NCBI GenBank assembly: GCA_937881575.1
Contig: CALGEI010000044.1
Span: forward strand, 1 to 38,141
From: an uncultured Flavobacteriales bacterium
Lineage (GTDB): Bacteria; Bacteroidota; Bacteroidia; Flavobacteriales_D; Sanyastnellaceae
Direction of reading: 5' to 3'
DNA length: 38,141 nucleotides
Position numbers and translations under genes: made by a program. This document shows, piece by piece, positions 15,253-22,230 of the stretch (within the stretch, counting starts at the first letter, position 1; each line of letters opens with the position of its first letter). The notes beneath the pieces are model-generated. The model had not been told where the DNA came from. It ran no database searches and saw only the letters and a list, made by a program, of their open reading frames with translations.

Positions 15253-16059
15253 ATGAGCGCTCCCATGGAAATACGCCGCCAAGCGGTTGAAAAGAAAAAC
15301 CAACAGCGTGCTGCTGGCGTGACAGTGCTGTTGTTTATCCTGGGTGTTGTCGGCTGTTTTTTCATCACGGCATTTACGATATCGAACCCGCCTCCAGGTG
15401 AACAATATGTGGCCGTGGGGTTTGCCGATCTTGGCGACTCGGTAGAAGCTTCAGGTGATGTAGAATCAGAGGTGCCGTCAGAAACGGTTGAGGAATCAGT
15501 CCAACCTGCCGAATCTCAAGCTGTTTCGCAGGAGGCGCCAGCGGTCGATCCCATCGTGACCCAAGCAGCATCGGAAGTTTCTGTACCTACGGAACCTGCG
15601 CCGGTTGAAAAGAAGCCAGAACCCGTCGAGCCTGAGCCTGAGCGAACCGTTTCGTCGGCACTTTCGAATGCGTTCAGTTCATTGACCGCTTCAGGTGGTG
15701 GTGGATCACAAGGAGCCAATGAGCAAGGTGCAGGGAATGAAGGCAACGAAACAGGTAAAATTGACGGAAAGGGCGTGGTGAGTGGTGACAATGGGGATTG
15801 GTCATTGGAGGGTGGAAGCCGAATTGGGAAGCCCATGCTGGACGAAAAACCGCAGCAAGAAGGAGTCATTCGGGTGAACATCATCGTTGATAAATCAGGG
15901 GTTGTGACCTCGGCCACATTCGATGGCTTGAATTCAACCATTACGGAGTCCCATCACGTTGCATTGGCCATTCGAGCGGCGAAAACCGCCAAGTTCACAG
16001 CCAATCCAGCGATGCCGGCGCGTACAGGCTATCTCAACATTCGCTTCGAACTCGAATGA
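15253..16059 (+). CDS. tonB: TonB-like energy transducer
   Basis: A 268-residue protein with a short basic N-terminus, one membrane helix (about 20-42, AAGVTVLLFILGVVGCFFITAF), a long acidic, Pro-rich periplasmic spacer (about 60-140), a Gly/Asn-rich stretch (about 150-185), and a C-terminal TonB_C-like domain beginning near GVIRVNIIVDKSG and ending in GYLNIRFELE. TonB carries ExbB/ExbD energy to outer-membrane SusC/TonB-dependent receptors. I chose ATG 15253, just after the exbD stop; the frame opens earlier inside exbD. Its stop overlaps the folC start by 4 bases. Confidence 0.88.
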   Translation: MSAPMEIRRQAVEKKNQQRAAGVTVLLFILGVVGCFFITAFTISNPPPGEQYVAVGFADLGDSVEASGDVESEVPSETVEESVQPAESQAVSQEAPAVDPIVTQAASEVSVPTEPAPVEKKPEPVEPEPERTVSSALSNAFSSLTASGGGGSQGANEQGAGNEGNETGKIDGKGVVSGDNGDWSLEGGSRIGKPMLDEKPQQEGVIRVNIIVDKSGVVTSATFDGLNSTITESHHVALAIRAAKTAKFTANPAMPARTGYLNIRFELE

Positions 16060-17282
16060 CGTATGCAGAGGCGACGGAGTGGCTGTTCCAGCAGCTACCC
16101 ATGTTTCAGAGGCAAGGCCCGGCGGCTTACAAAGCCAATTTGGATGGAACCAAGTATGTTTTAGAGAAAATGGGACGTCCCGATTTGCACTTGGATGGTG
16201 TCGTCCACGTCGCAGGAACCAATGGTAAGGGCTCCGTTTGTACCGCAGTTTCAAATGCTTTGGTGGAGACAGGGTATCGAGTTGGATTGTTTACGTCTCC
16301 TCATTTGGTTGATTTCAGAGAACGCATGCGGGTTTGTGGAGAAATGCCCCCGGAGTCTTGGGTCGTCCAGCGAGTGAGCCACTTCAAGCGGGAATTGCCA
16401 GATTGGACGTATCAGCCTTCTTTTTTCGAATGGACTTTTGGCTTGGCCTTGCTCTGGTTTGTAGAAGAGCAAGTGGATTTGGTGGTGCTGGAAACGGGCA
16501 TGGGGGGGCGATTGGACAGCACCAATGTATTCACGTCACCGCTTGTCACAGCCATTACCAACATTGGGTTGGATCACCAGCAATTCTTAGGTGATGACAT
16601 CCGGACGATCGCAGGAGAAAAAGCAGGAATTCTAAAAGACGGAGTCCCTGTCGTTTTGGGACGCATGCGTCCGGAGGCGCAATCCGTGATTTTAGCGGCG
16701 GCCATGCGCACGGCCAGTGAAACGCATTACGCTGAACTAGCCGATGATGTGTCTTTAGAAAGCGGTCCTTATTGGCCGGATAACAAAGCCACCGCATCGA
16801 AGATTTTGGAAGTTTTGGGGAACCAGCCGGGTTGGCGGAACTGGAAGCCACCACTGAAGTTGCATGCCACAGGGCATCGAGGAAGGTGGGAGTGGATGCC
16901 GCCAACGCTCTCAGGTGCGCGCGTCTTGGTCGATTGTGCGCACAACCTGGACGGCCTTGAACGGTTCATGATGGGGATCGCCGCCATCGAACACCAGCGA
17001 CTGTGGATCGTATGGGGCGCTGTCGCGGATAAGGACCTCCAAAGTGTTTGGCCTATGTTGCCCAAAGAAGCCACCTATTGCTTTTGCGCAGCCAACATTC
17101 CGCGTGCTATGGACGCCGTCCAATTGCATGAAAAGGCTCAAGAAGTTGGATTGAATGGCTCAGCATATGATTCCGTCGCGGAGGCGTTGAATGCTGCGAC
17201 CAAGGAGGCGGATGCCAACGATTTGGTGGTCGTTTTGGGTAGCATTTTCATCGCAGCGGAAGCCTTACAAACGGCTCAATAG
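16056..17282 (+). CDS. folC: Folylpolyglutamate synthase / dihydrofolate synthase
   Basis: FolC adds glutamate to dihydropteroate and extends folate polyglutamate tails in the cytoplasm. The 408-residue Mur-ligase-family protein has the ATP loop VAGTNGKGS (G54-S60), LFTSPHLVDFRERMRV for folate binding, ETGMGGRLDSTNV, and TNIGLDHQQFLG, all characteristic of FolC. The C-terminal domain contains VDCAHNLDG. It overlaps the TonB-like gene by 4 bases, so its translation is coupled to the transport operon, a linkage I recall in other Bacteroidota. Its 3' end overlaps the convergent gpmI gene by 7 bases. Identification is secure. Confidence 0.95.
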   Translation: MTYAEATEWLFQQLPMFQRQGPAAYKANLDGTKYVLEKMGRPDLHLDGVVHVAGTNGKGSVCTAVSNALVETGYRVGLFTSPHLVDFRERMRVCGEMPPESWVVQRVSHFKRELPDWTYQPSFFEWTFGLALLWFVEEQVDLVVLETGMGGRLDSTNVFTSPLVTAITNIGLDHQQFLGDDIRTIAGEKAGILKDGVPVVLGRMRPEAQSVILAAAMRTASETHYAELADDVSLESGPYWPDNKATASKILEVLGNQPGWRNWKPPLKLHATGHRGRWEWMPPTLSGARVLVDCAHNLDGLERFMMGIAAIEHQRLWIVWGAVADKDLQSVWPMLPKEATYCFCAANIPRAMDAVQLHEKAQEVGLNGSAYDSVAEALNAATKEADANDLVVVLGSIFIAAEALQTAQ

Positions 17283-18790
17283 AGCGCTCGCCCCGTCATG
17301 GCATCAGGCTGCGGGACATCCATCAGTTTCAAGACTGTCGGCGCGACATCAGCAAGAATGCCATCATGGACGGATTGAGCGCGGTCTGATAAGAGGATGA
17401 CGGGAACAGGGTTGGTCGTGTGTGCAGTGTGAGGCGAGCCATCGGGGTTTCGCGCGTAATCGGCATTGCCGTGATCGGCGATGATGATGAAATGGTAGCC
17501 CTGGCTTTGTCCGGCTTCCACGACCTCCTGTAAACAGGCGTCTGTCGTTTCCACTGCTTTCACAATCGCATCAAATACCCCGGTATGCCCGACCATATCT
17601 GGATTGGCAAAATTTAGACAAACAAAATCAGGCCGGCCGGCCTTCAATTCGGGAACAATGGCCGCGACAATATCGTGTGCCGACATTTCGGGTTGGAGAT
17701 CATACGTCGCCACTTTGGGACTATGTGCCATCAAACGAGATTCTCCTTCAAAGGGCTCTTCTCTGCCGCCATTGAAAAAGAAGGTCACATGCGGATATTT
17801 TTCCGTCTCGGCTATCCGGACCTGTGTTTTCCCGGCCGTCGCGAGGGTCTCACCCAACGTATTCTCTAGGTTCGGTTTGTCATAAATCGTGTGGACTCCT
17901 TGGAAGGTGTCGTCATAATTGGTCATGGTCACATAATGCAGGTGCAAGGGGACCATGCCAAAGTCGGGATACGCTTTTTGAGTCAACGCGGATGTAATCT
18001 CCCGGCAACGATCTGTGCGGAAGTTGAAGCAAATGACCACGTCGTTCTCTGCAATCGGTGTCGGTTGACCGATGACAAAAGGTGGGATGAATTCATCGGT
18101 AACTCCCGCATCGTAGTGCGCTGCCATGCCGGCATCCGCAGAGGCATAGACATCGCCCTCACCGCGCACTAAAGTCCCGTAAGACTGGGCAATGCGTTCC
18201 CATCGGTTGTCGCGGTCCATGCTAAAATAACGTCCGTGCACACTCGCAATGCGACCGCCGGTTGCTTCCAACACCGCCTCGAGCTCGGCCATGTATCCTC
18301 GCCCCGTTTGCGGTGCCGTGTCCCGGCCGTCGGTAAAGGCATGTACCACGAATTCGCCAACTCCGGCGTCGTTTGCTGCGTGACAGAGCGCATTGAGATG
18401 TGTCTGTTGGGCATGGACTCCTCCTTTGGAAACGAGCCCCATGAAATGCAGTCGAACGCCGGGAATTCGCGCAGCTTCAAACGCGCTTTGCAAGGCGGTT
18501 TCTTGCTTGAACGAACCGTCAGCCACAGCGCGGTCAATCCGCAACAAATCTTGGTACACAATGCGGCCAGCACCGATATTCATGTGACCTACTTCGCTAT
18601 TGCCCATCTGCCCATTGGGCAATCCAACATGTTCGCTATCAGTGCGCAAGGTGGCATGTGGCTCGCGGTCAAGCAGAGCATCCATGAACGGTGTTTTGGC
18701 GGCCGCTATGGCATTGGAATCGTCCTTGTTTCCAATGCCCCAACCGTCAAGAATGATCAGCGCACATTGAGAGTTTTTGGTGGAATTCAT
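17276..18790 (-). CDS. gpmI: 2,3-bisphosphoglycerate-independent phosphoglycerate mutase
   Basis: GpmI interconverts 3- and 2-phosphoglycerate in glycolysis and gluconeogenesis using two manganese ions and a phosphoserine intermediate. At 504 residues it is close to the usual 505-515. Metal ligand D15 sits in LIILDGWGIG, and the nucleophile is S65 in GNSEVGHMNIGAGR. Also visible are HAFTDGRDTAP, GRYFSMDRD, FNFRTDR and the C-terminal IIADHGNAD and HTAHTTNPVP metal sites. Its start codon overlaps the stop of the histidine kinase gene upstream by 4 bases (ATGA), so it is probably translated from the same mRNA. It is convergent with folC, overlapping by 7 bases. Identification is secure. Confidence 0.96.
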   Translation of the reverse strand: MNSTKNSQCALIILDGWGIGNKDDSNAIAAAKTPFMDALLDREPHATLRTDSEHVGLPNGQMGNSEVGHMNIGAGRIVYQDLLRIDRAVADGSFKQETALQSAFEAARIPGVRLHFMGLVSKGGVHAQQTHLNALCHAANDAGVGEFVVHAFTDGRDTAPQTGRGYMAELEAVLEATGGRIASVHGRYFSMDRDNRWERIAQSYGTLVRGEGDVYASADAGMAAHYDAGVTDEFIPPFVIGQPTPIAENDVVICFNFRTDRCREITSALTQKAYPDFGMVPLHLHYVTMTNYDDTFQGVHTIYDKPNLENTLGETLATAGKTQVRIAETEKYPHVTFFFNGGREEPFEGESRLMAHSPKVATYDLQPEMSAHDIVAAIVPELKAGRPDFVCLNFANPDMVGHTGVFDAIVKAVETTDACLQEVVEAGQSQGYHFIIIADHGNADYARNPDGSPHTAHTTNPVPVILLSDRAQSVHDGILADVAPTVLKLMDVPQPDAMTGRALY

Positions 18791-19728
18791 GGATTGAATG
18801 GAATGGTCGTAGTAATGAGGCAGCCTCCGCGCTGGCTGGATTCAATGGTGAGTCGGCCGCGGTGCATCTGGATGATTTGATGAGCCAAGTACAGCCCAAG
18901 GCCGGTGCCTTCAATGTCTTTTTGTCCGGGATGTTCGACGCGTTTGAACTGTTCCAAAACGTGTTTCCTCATGGACGTGGGAATGCCCGTTCCGCCATCA
19001 TCGAATTGACAGAGAAGCGCGTTGTCTTTCCACTTCAGGCGGATGTGAAGAGATTCTGATGCAGGGCTGTATTTCAAGCCGTTTTCGATCAAATTCCCCC
19101 ATGCCAGCAACAATGCATCGGCATCTCCCTGCAACAATCCCTGGGGACTGCCCTCATGAACGATGGTGATTTCTCGCTGTCGAAAAGGCCCAATGAGATG
19201 GCGTTGAACAGCTTCTGCTATGACTTCTTCCGCATCGTATGACTCGCTGTTCAGGTTTTTCCCAAAGCCGATCCGATTGCTTTGTAGAATATTTTCAACG
19301 CGTTGCTCGAGTCGCTGTGTTCCAATTTGGGCTTCGTTCAGGAGCTCCTCGGAAGTCTCCGCGTCTACACGATGTTTTTGCAGCGTATCCAAAGCGAGTC
19401 GAACAGCCGCAATGGGCGTTTTCAATTCGTGGGTTACAGCAAGCAAGAAATGACGTTCTCTTCTTGCGCGTTCATGATCACGTCGAATGCTGATCCAAAT
19501 CACCCGGAATCCGAGGGCGAGTAGAAGCAAAAAGAAAAAACCTTCACCGAGAATCATTTCGGTTGATCGCACGCGCAATTCTGGTAAGTGACCATGCGCA
19601 ATGGCAATGTTCTCAGCTTGCAATGAGACCAGCAACCAAGCCCACCAACTGAATTGCAACAAGATGTATCCTCCCAAAAAAGCAGTTAGCCATATTCTTT
19701 TCCGAGCACCAAAACGCGTCGTCACCAT
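18787..19728 (-). CDS. Orphan sensor histidine kinase
   Basis: A 313-residue membrane kinase. Two hydrophobic segments (about 12-36 and 59-80) enclose a periplasmic loop of only about 22 residues, so it probably senses within the membrane or through a partner. The dimerisation/phospho-acceptor region has H100 in AVTHELKTPIAA. The ATPase domain shows the N box NLIENGLKYS, the G1 box DDGGTGIP, an F-box-like EQFKRV and the G2 box GTGLGLYLA. No HAMP or PAS domain is apparent, and no response regulator gene lies in the window. Its stop overlaps the gpmI start, and the methyltransferase gene lies 49 bases upstream. A -7-like box sits 4 bases before its ATG. The signal and the partner are unknown. 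Confidence 0.9.
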   Translation of the reverse strand: MVTTRFGARKRIWLTAFLGGYILLQFSWWAWLLVSLQAENIAIAHGHLPELRVRSTEMILGEGFFFLLLLALGFRVIWISIRRDHERARRERHFLLAVTHELKTPIAAVRLALDTLQKHRVDAETSEELLNEAQIGTQRLEQRVENILQSNRIGFGKNLNSESYDAEEVIAEAVQRHLIGPFRQREITIVHEGSPQGLLQGDADALLLAWGNLIENGLKYSPASESLHIRLKWKDNALLCQFDDGGTGIPTSMRKHVLEQFKRVEHPGQKDIEGTGLGLYLAHQIIQMHRGRLTIESSQRGGCLITTTIPFNP

Positions 19729-19732
19729 TTCG

Positions 19733-19740
19733 TAAAATTA
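19733..19740 (-). promoter_or_regulatory. Near-consensus -7 box before the histidine kinase gene
   Basis: Read on the minus strand, TAATTTTA differs from TAnnTTTG only in the last base. It ends 4 bases before the kinase ATG, so use of this box would give a leaderless mRNA for kinase plus gpmI, separate from the methyltransferase gene. Confidence 0.35.
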
Positions 19741-19777
19741 CAGCACAAGACCATGGGCAGCCGTTTGTTGATCAACC

Positions 19778-20560
19778 TTAAAGTCGGATGCTTCGAATTT
19801 CTTTGGTTAAATCGGGATTGGCCGTGAGCATGCCCCACTCATAGAAGTCGACAGCCTGCGTCCAATGGGCATCCTCGATGAGTTGACCCCAGGCTTGTTC
19901 CATATCGGAAGACCAATGAATGTCGTCGCAAACGAGTACCCCGCGCGGTCGAAGCCAGGGCTTGAGCTCCTTGACGTAGGCGATCAATGCGCTGCCGATG
20001 TGGTGGCCGTCAATGAAAATGAGGTCAAAACCAGGATGGTTTTTGGCTCGCCATTCTTCAATGAGGACAGGGATCGTTTCGGCGAATGGTCCTTCGCTGA
20101 TGGCAATGTTCGTCAGACCTAAGGTGTTCCATTGTTCACGGGCCAATTTTGCGATGGCAGGATCTCCTTCGCAGGTCGTCACAGCGTGGGCACCTGTTGC
20201 CAAATAAGCAGTCGTTAAACCGAGGGATGTGCCCAATTCGAGAATGTGCTCTGCTTGCATGCTTTGTGCGAGGTTTCCCAAGGCTGCAGCGTGTTTCGTC
20301 CGCTTCAATGATCTGCGGGCGATGTCGCTCACGGTTTGTGAAGCTCCTTGCGAGCCGGCGCCAAAATCAACGCGTTGAATTGAAGTGGTGTCCTTCTTGA
20401 GGTGTTTTCGTCGGCCTTCAATCATGGCGTTTTCTGCTGCCATTTGATTCATTGACTGCAGTAAACCAAACAACCAGGGTGGGTGAACAGCTCTCCAAGA
20501 GCTGGAGTTTTTGCGCCATTTAATCCAGCTTAGAATACGATGTGACCAAATATTTTTCAC
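19778..20560 (-). CDS. Class I SAM-dependent methyltransferase (O-methyltransferase-like)
   Basis: A 260-residue Rossmann-fold methyltransferase. SAM motif I is HILELGTSLGLTTAYLA, the acidic end of strand 2 is CEGDP, and a PF13578-like DLIFIDGHH follows strand 4, with VLVCDDIHW after it. The substrate is unknown. The start is GTG at 20558-20560: the N-terminal stretch RAVHPPWLFGLLQ resembles the conserved HGVHSPFVF-type region of Bacteroidota relatives that I recall, and it lies upstream of the first ATG (20452), so a shorter start would delete it. An exact -7 box ends 5 bases before this GTG. It appears to lead the minus-strand run methyltransferase, kinase, gpmI, and is divergent from tRNA-Val. 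Confidence 0.82.
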   Translation of the reverse strand: MKNIWSHRILSWIKWRKNSSSWRAVHPPWLFGLLQSMNQMAAENAMIEGRRKHLKKDTTSIQRVDFGAGSQGASQTVSDIARRSLKRTKHAAALGNLAQSMQAEHILELGTSLGLTTAYLATGAHAVTTCEGDPAIAKLAREQWNTLGLTNIAISEGPFAETIPVLIEEWRAKNHPGFDLIFIDGHHIGSALIAYVKELKPWLRPRGVLVCDDIHWSSDMEQAWGQLIEDAHWTQAVDFYEWGMLTANPDLTKEIRSIRL

Positions 20561-20565
20561 CTTCC

Positions 20566-20573
20566 CAAAAGTA
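20566..20573 (-). promoter_or_regulatory. -7 box immediately before the methyltransferase start
   Basis: Minus-strand TACTTTTG matches TAnnTTTG exactly and ends 5 bases before the GTG start at 20560. Given that the box is centred near -7, transcription should start at or beside the GTG, predicting a leaderless mRNA. It lies back to back with the tRNA-Val promoter box at 20600. Confidence 0.6.
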
Positions 20574-20599
20574 CAATGCAGAGAACATGAAATTTGGAT

Positions 20600-20607
20600 T
20601 ATCTTTG
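20600..20607 (+). promoter_or_regulatory. -7 promoter box for tRNA-Val
   Basis: TATCTTTG, an exact TAnnTTTG match, ends 10 bases before the first base of the mature tRNA, leaving a short 5' leader for RNase P to remove. No clear -33 element is seen. Confidence 0.65.
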
Positions 20608-20617
20608 CCCCCCATTC

Positions 20618-20695
20618 GGGCGATTAGCTCAGTTGGTTCAGAGCACCTCGTTTACACCGAGGGGGTCGGGAGTTCGAGTCTCTCATCGCCCACCA
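20618..20695 (+). tRNA. tRNA-Val (anticodon TAC)
   Basis: A full cloverleaf can be folded: acceptor GGGCGAT with ATCGCCC, D-arm GCTC with GAGC, anticodon stem CCTCG with CGAGG around loop TTTACAC (anticodon TAC, reading GTA and probably other Val codons), and T-arm GGGAG TTCGAGT CTCTC with one G-T wobble. The discriminator is A20692 and the 3' CCA (20693-20695) is encoded in the DNA. A terminator follows directly, so it is a single-gene transcript unless readthrough reaches blh. Confidence 0.97.
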
Positions 20696-20736
20696 AAGCG
20701 GAATCTTTCTCTCTTGAGATGGGTTCCGCTTTTTTT
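20696..20736 (+). terminator. Rho-independent terminator after tRNA-Val
   Basis: The 8-base stem AAGCGGAA pairs with TTCCGCTT around a 20-base loop and runs into seven T residues. It starts at the base after the tRNA CCA. It separates the tRNA from blh. Confidence 0.85.
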
Positions 20737-20774
20737 ATGACTTGCTCTGTTCAGGGGCTTTGGACACTTGACTC

Positions 20775-20782
20775 TATTTTCG
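20775..20782 (+). promoter_or_regulatory. Near-consensus -7 box before blh
   Basis: TATTTTCG has one mismatch to TAnnTTTG and ends 4 bases before the blh ATG. It lies just after the tRNA terminator, where a new promoter is required. No -33 TTG sits at the normal spacing. Confidence 0.35.
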
Positions 20783-20786
20783 TGCC

Positions 20787-21689
20787 ATGAATGTGTTCAC
20801 TTTCATTTTTGTGGTTTGCCTGTATGCGCTGTACCATTTGCTAGAGGCTTATACAGATATCAGTATCGAACGCGAACTAGCGGTTTCTTCGGTTTTGATT
20901 CTAACTTTTGGAATTCCTCATGGCGCCATTGATCATGTGTTGTTCTTTAAAAAGAATACCGTGTCTCAACTGAGGTTTTATGGTGTCTACCTCGGATTGA
21001 CTCTCTTGTTTTTGGTCGGTTGGATGATTGAGCCGTTGTGGAGTTTTGTCTTTTTCTTGGTGCTTTCTGCGTTCCATTTTGGAGAAAGTCAACTCAACGA
21101 CTTGAAGTTGAAACGGCGGATTATGCGTCCTGTTTTGTTTCTCACTTGGGGGTTGACCTTGCTGCTGACGCTGATTTATTACAACACGGAGGAGCTCATT
21201 GGATACACCGGGTTTTTCAATGATACGGAAGTTTTTCAGGCAGTATACTCACACGCACTTCTCTTCGAAGCATTCATTGCATTGAACGCATTGACCGGGG
21301 TTACGCTCTTCGTTTTTATAGAACGAGCCTCCTTTAACTGGAATCGATTGGGTGGGGAACTCTTCCTCCTCGCGCTGATCCACTTGACGTTCTTTTTGTT
21401 CCCATTCATCATTGGCTTCACCATGTATTTTGTGGTGTTGCATTCAATGCGCGTGATGAGTCATGAGTTTGAGTTTTTGAAAAGCGAGGATGCGGGGTTT
21501 TCAGGTCGAGACTTTTTGAAGCTGTTGATGCCCTATTCCCTGTTGAGCATCTTTTTCACAGTGATCACGTTCTGGCTTTCTTGGATGGAGGTCATTCCAG
21601 TCTCCATTCCGTTGTTGGCCTTGATCATTATCTCTGCCATCACGCTGCCTCATGCCGTGGTGATGCACTTGTTTTATAAGCAGAGTTAG
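20787..21689 (+). CDS. blh: Brp/Blh family beta-carotene 15,15'-oxygenase
   Basis: Brp/Blh proteins are membrane enzymes that cleave beta-carotene into two molecules of retinal, the chromophore of microbial rhodopsins. This 300-residue protein has about seven to eight hydrophobic segments and the conserved histidine-bearing motifs FGIPHGAIDHVLF (H45, H50), SAFHFGESQ (H97), LHSMRVMSHEF (H219, H226) and LPHAVVMH (H289, H294), which are thought to bind iron. No rhodopsin, carotenoid cyclase (crtY) or other crt gene lies in the window, so the retinal user must be encoded elsewhere. It is preceded by the tRNA-Val terminator and a near-consensus -7 box, and followed after 66 bases by a DUF805 gene. 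The family assignment is strong; enzymatic activity is inferred. Confidence 0.9.
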   Translation: MNVFTFIFVVCLYALYHLLEAYTDISIERELAVSSVLILTFGIPHGAIDHVLFFKKNTVSQLRFYGVYLGLTLLFLVGWMIEPLWSFVFFLVLSAFHFGESQLNDLKLKRRIMRPVLFLTWGLTLLLTLIYYNTEELIGYTGFFNDTEVFQAVYSHALLFEAFIALNALTGVTLFVFIERASFNWNRLGGELFLLALIHLTFFLFPFIIGFTMYFVVLHSMRVMSHEFEFLKSEDAGFSGRDFLKLLMPYSLLSIFFTVITFWLSWMEVIPVSIPLLALIIISAITLPHAVVMHLFYKQS

Positions 21690-21755
21690 CTGTGAAGTTG
21701 ATTCATCTTTTGTCAAGAGAATTTCGTTTCTTGTCGAGACTAAGCTCAAGAATCA

Positions 21756-22130
21756 ATGCAGTGGTTTCTAAAAGTGTTGAATCAGTATTCCGATTTTGAT
21801 GGAAGAGCCCGGAGGAAAGAATACTGGATGTTTGTGCTCTTCAATATGGTATTCGGATTCGCGGCGTCCATGTTGGATGTCGCTCTTGGTCTGATTTGGG
21901 GAGTTTGGGGATACGGTTTGATCCAAGCGATTTACGGCTTGGCGATGTTCATTCCAGGTTTGGCGGTCGGTGTGCGGCGGTTGCACGATGTCGGGAAAAG
22001 TGGATGGATGTTCCTCATCTTGTTGATTCCAATTATTGGCTTCATCTGGTTGACGGTCCTTTTGCTGATAGAAGGAGATCCGGTTGAAAACCAATATGGG
22101 CCCAATCCCAAGAATTTCCCGAGCATGTAG
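21756..22130 (+). CDS. DUF805 small inner-membrane protein
   Basis: A 124-residue protein with three hydrophobic segments (about 25-45, 50-72 and 85-105). DUF805 features are visible: the N-terminal SDFDGRARRKEYWMFVLFN and the central GVRRLHDVGKSGWMFLI, ending with NQYGPNPK. The function of this widespread family is unknown. It lies 66 bases after blh on the same strand, but I see no evidence of a functional link. The 100-base gap to the convergent T9SS cargo gene holds only a weak imperfect hairpin. Confidence 0.88.
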   Translation: MQWFLKVLNQYSDFDGRARRKEYWMFVLFNMVFGFAASMLDVALGLIWGVWGYGLIQAIYGLAMFIPGLAVGVRRLHDVGKSGWMFLILLIPIIGFIWLTVLLLIEGDPVENQYGPNPKNFPSM

Positions 22131-22230
22131 TCTGCCTTCATCCGAATGGATTTGGATGGGTACGGTGAAGGATTTTCAGGCCATTTCCAGAACGGAAAAG
22201 AGGGTCGTGGTGAGCCTAATCCTGTGAGAA

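Noticed and set aside
14550-15368. Open frame of 272 codons on the minus strand across exbB, exbD and the TonB-like gene
   Set aside because: It is antisense to three well-supported overlapping genes, its product shows no family features, and it looks like a composition shadow.
18236-18880. Open frame of 214 codons antisense to gpmI
   Set aside because: gpmI catalytic motifs run through the whole region on the minus strand; the plus frame has no family features.
20542-20790. Plus-strand open frame spanning tRNA-Val and its terminator
   Set aside because: It crosses a tRNA, its promoter and a terminator, which explain the sequence.
22135-22171. Imperfect hairpin CCTTC...GAAGG between the DUF805 gene and the T9SS cargo gene
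   Set aside because: The stem is short and broken and the following ATTTTC is a poor T-run, so I do not call it a terminator.
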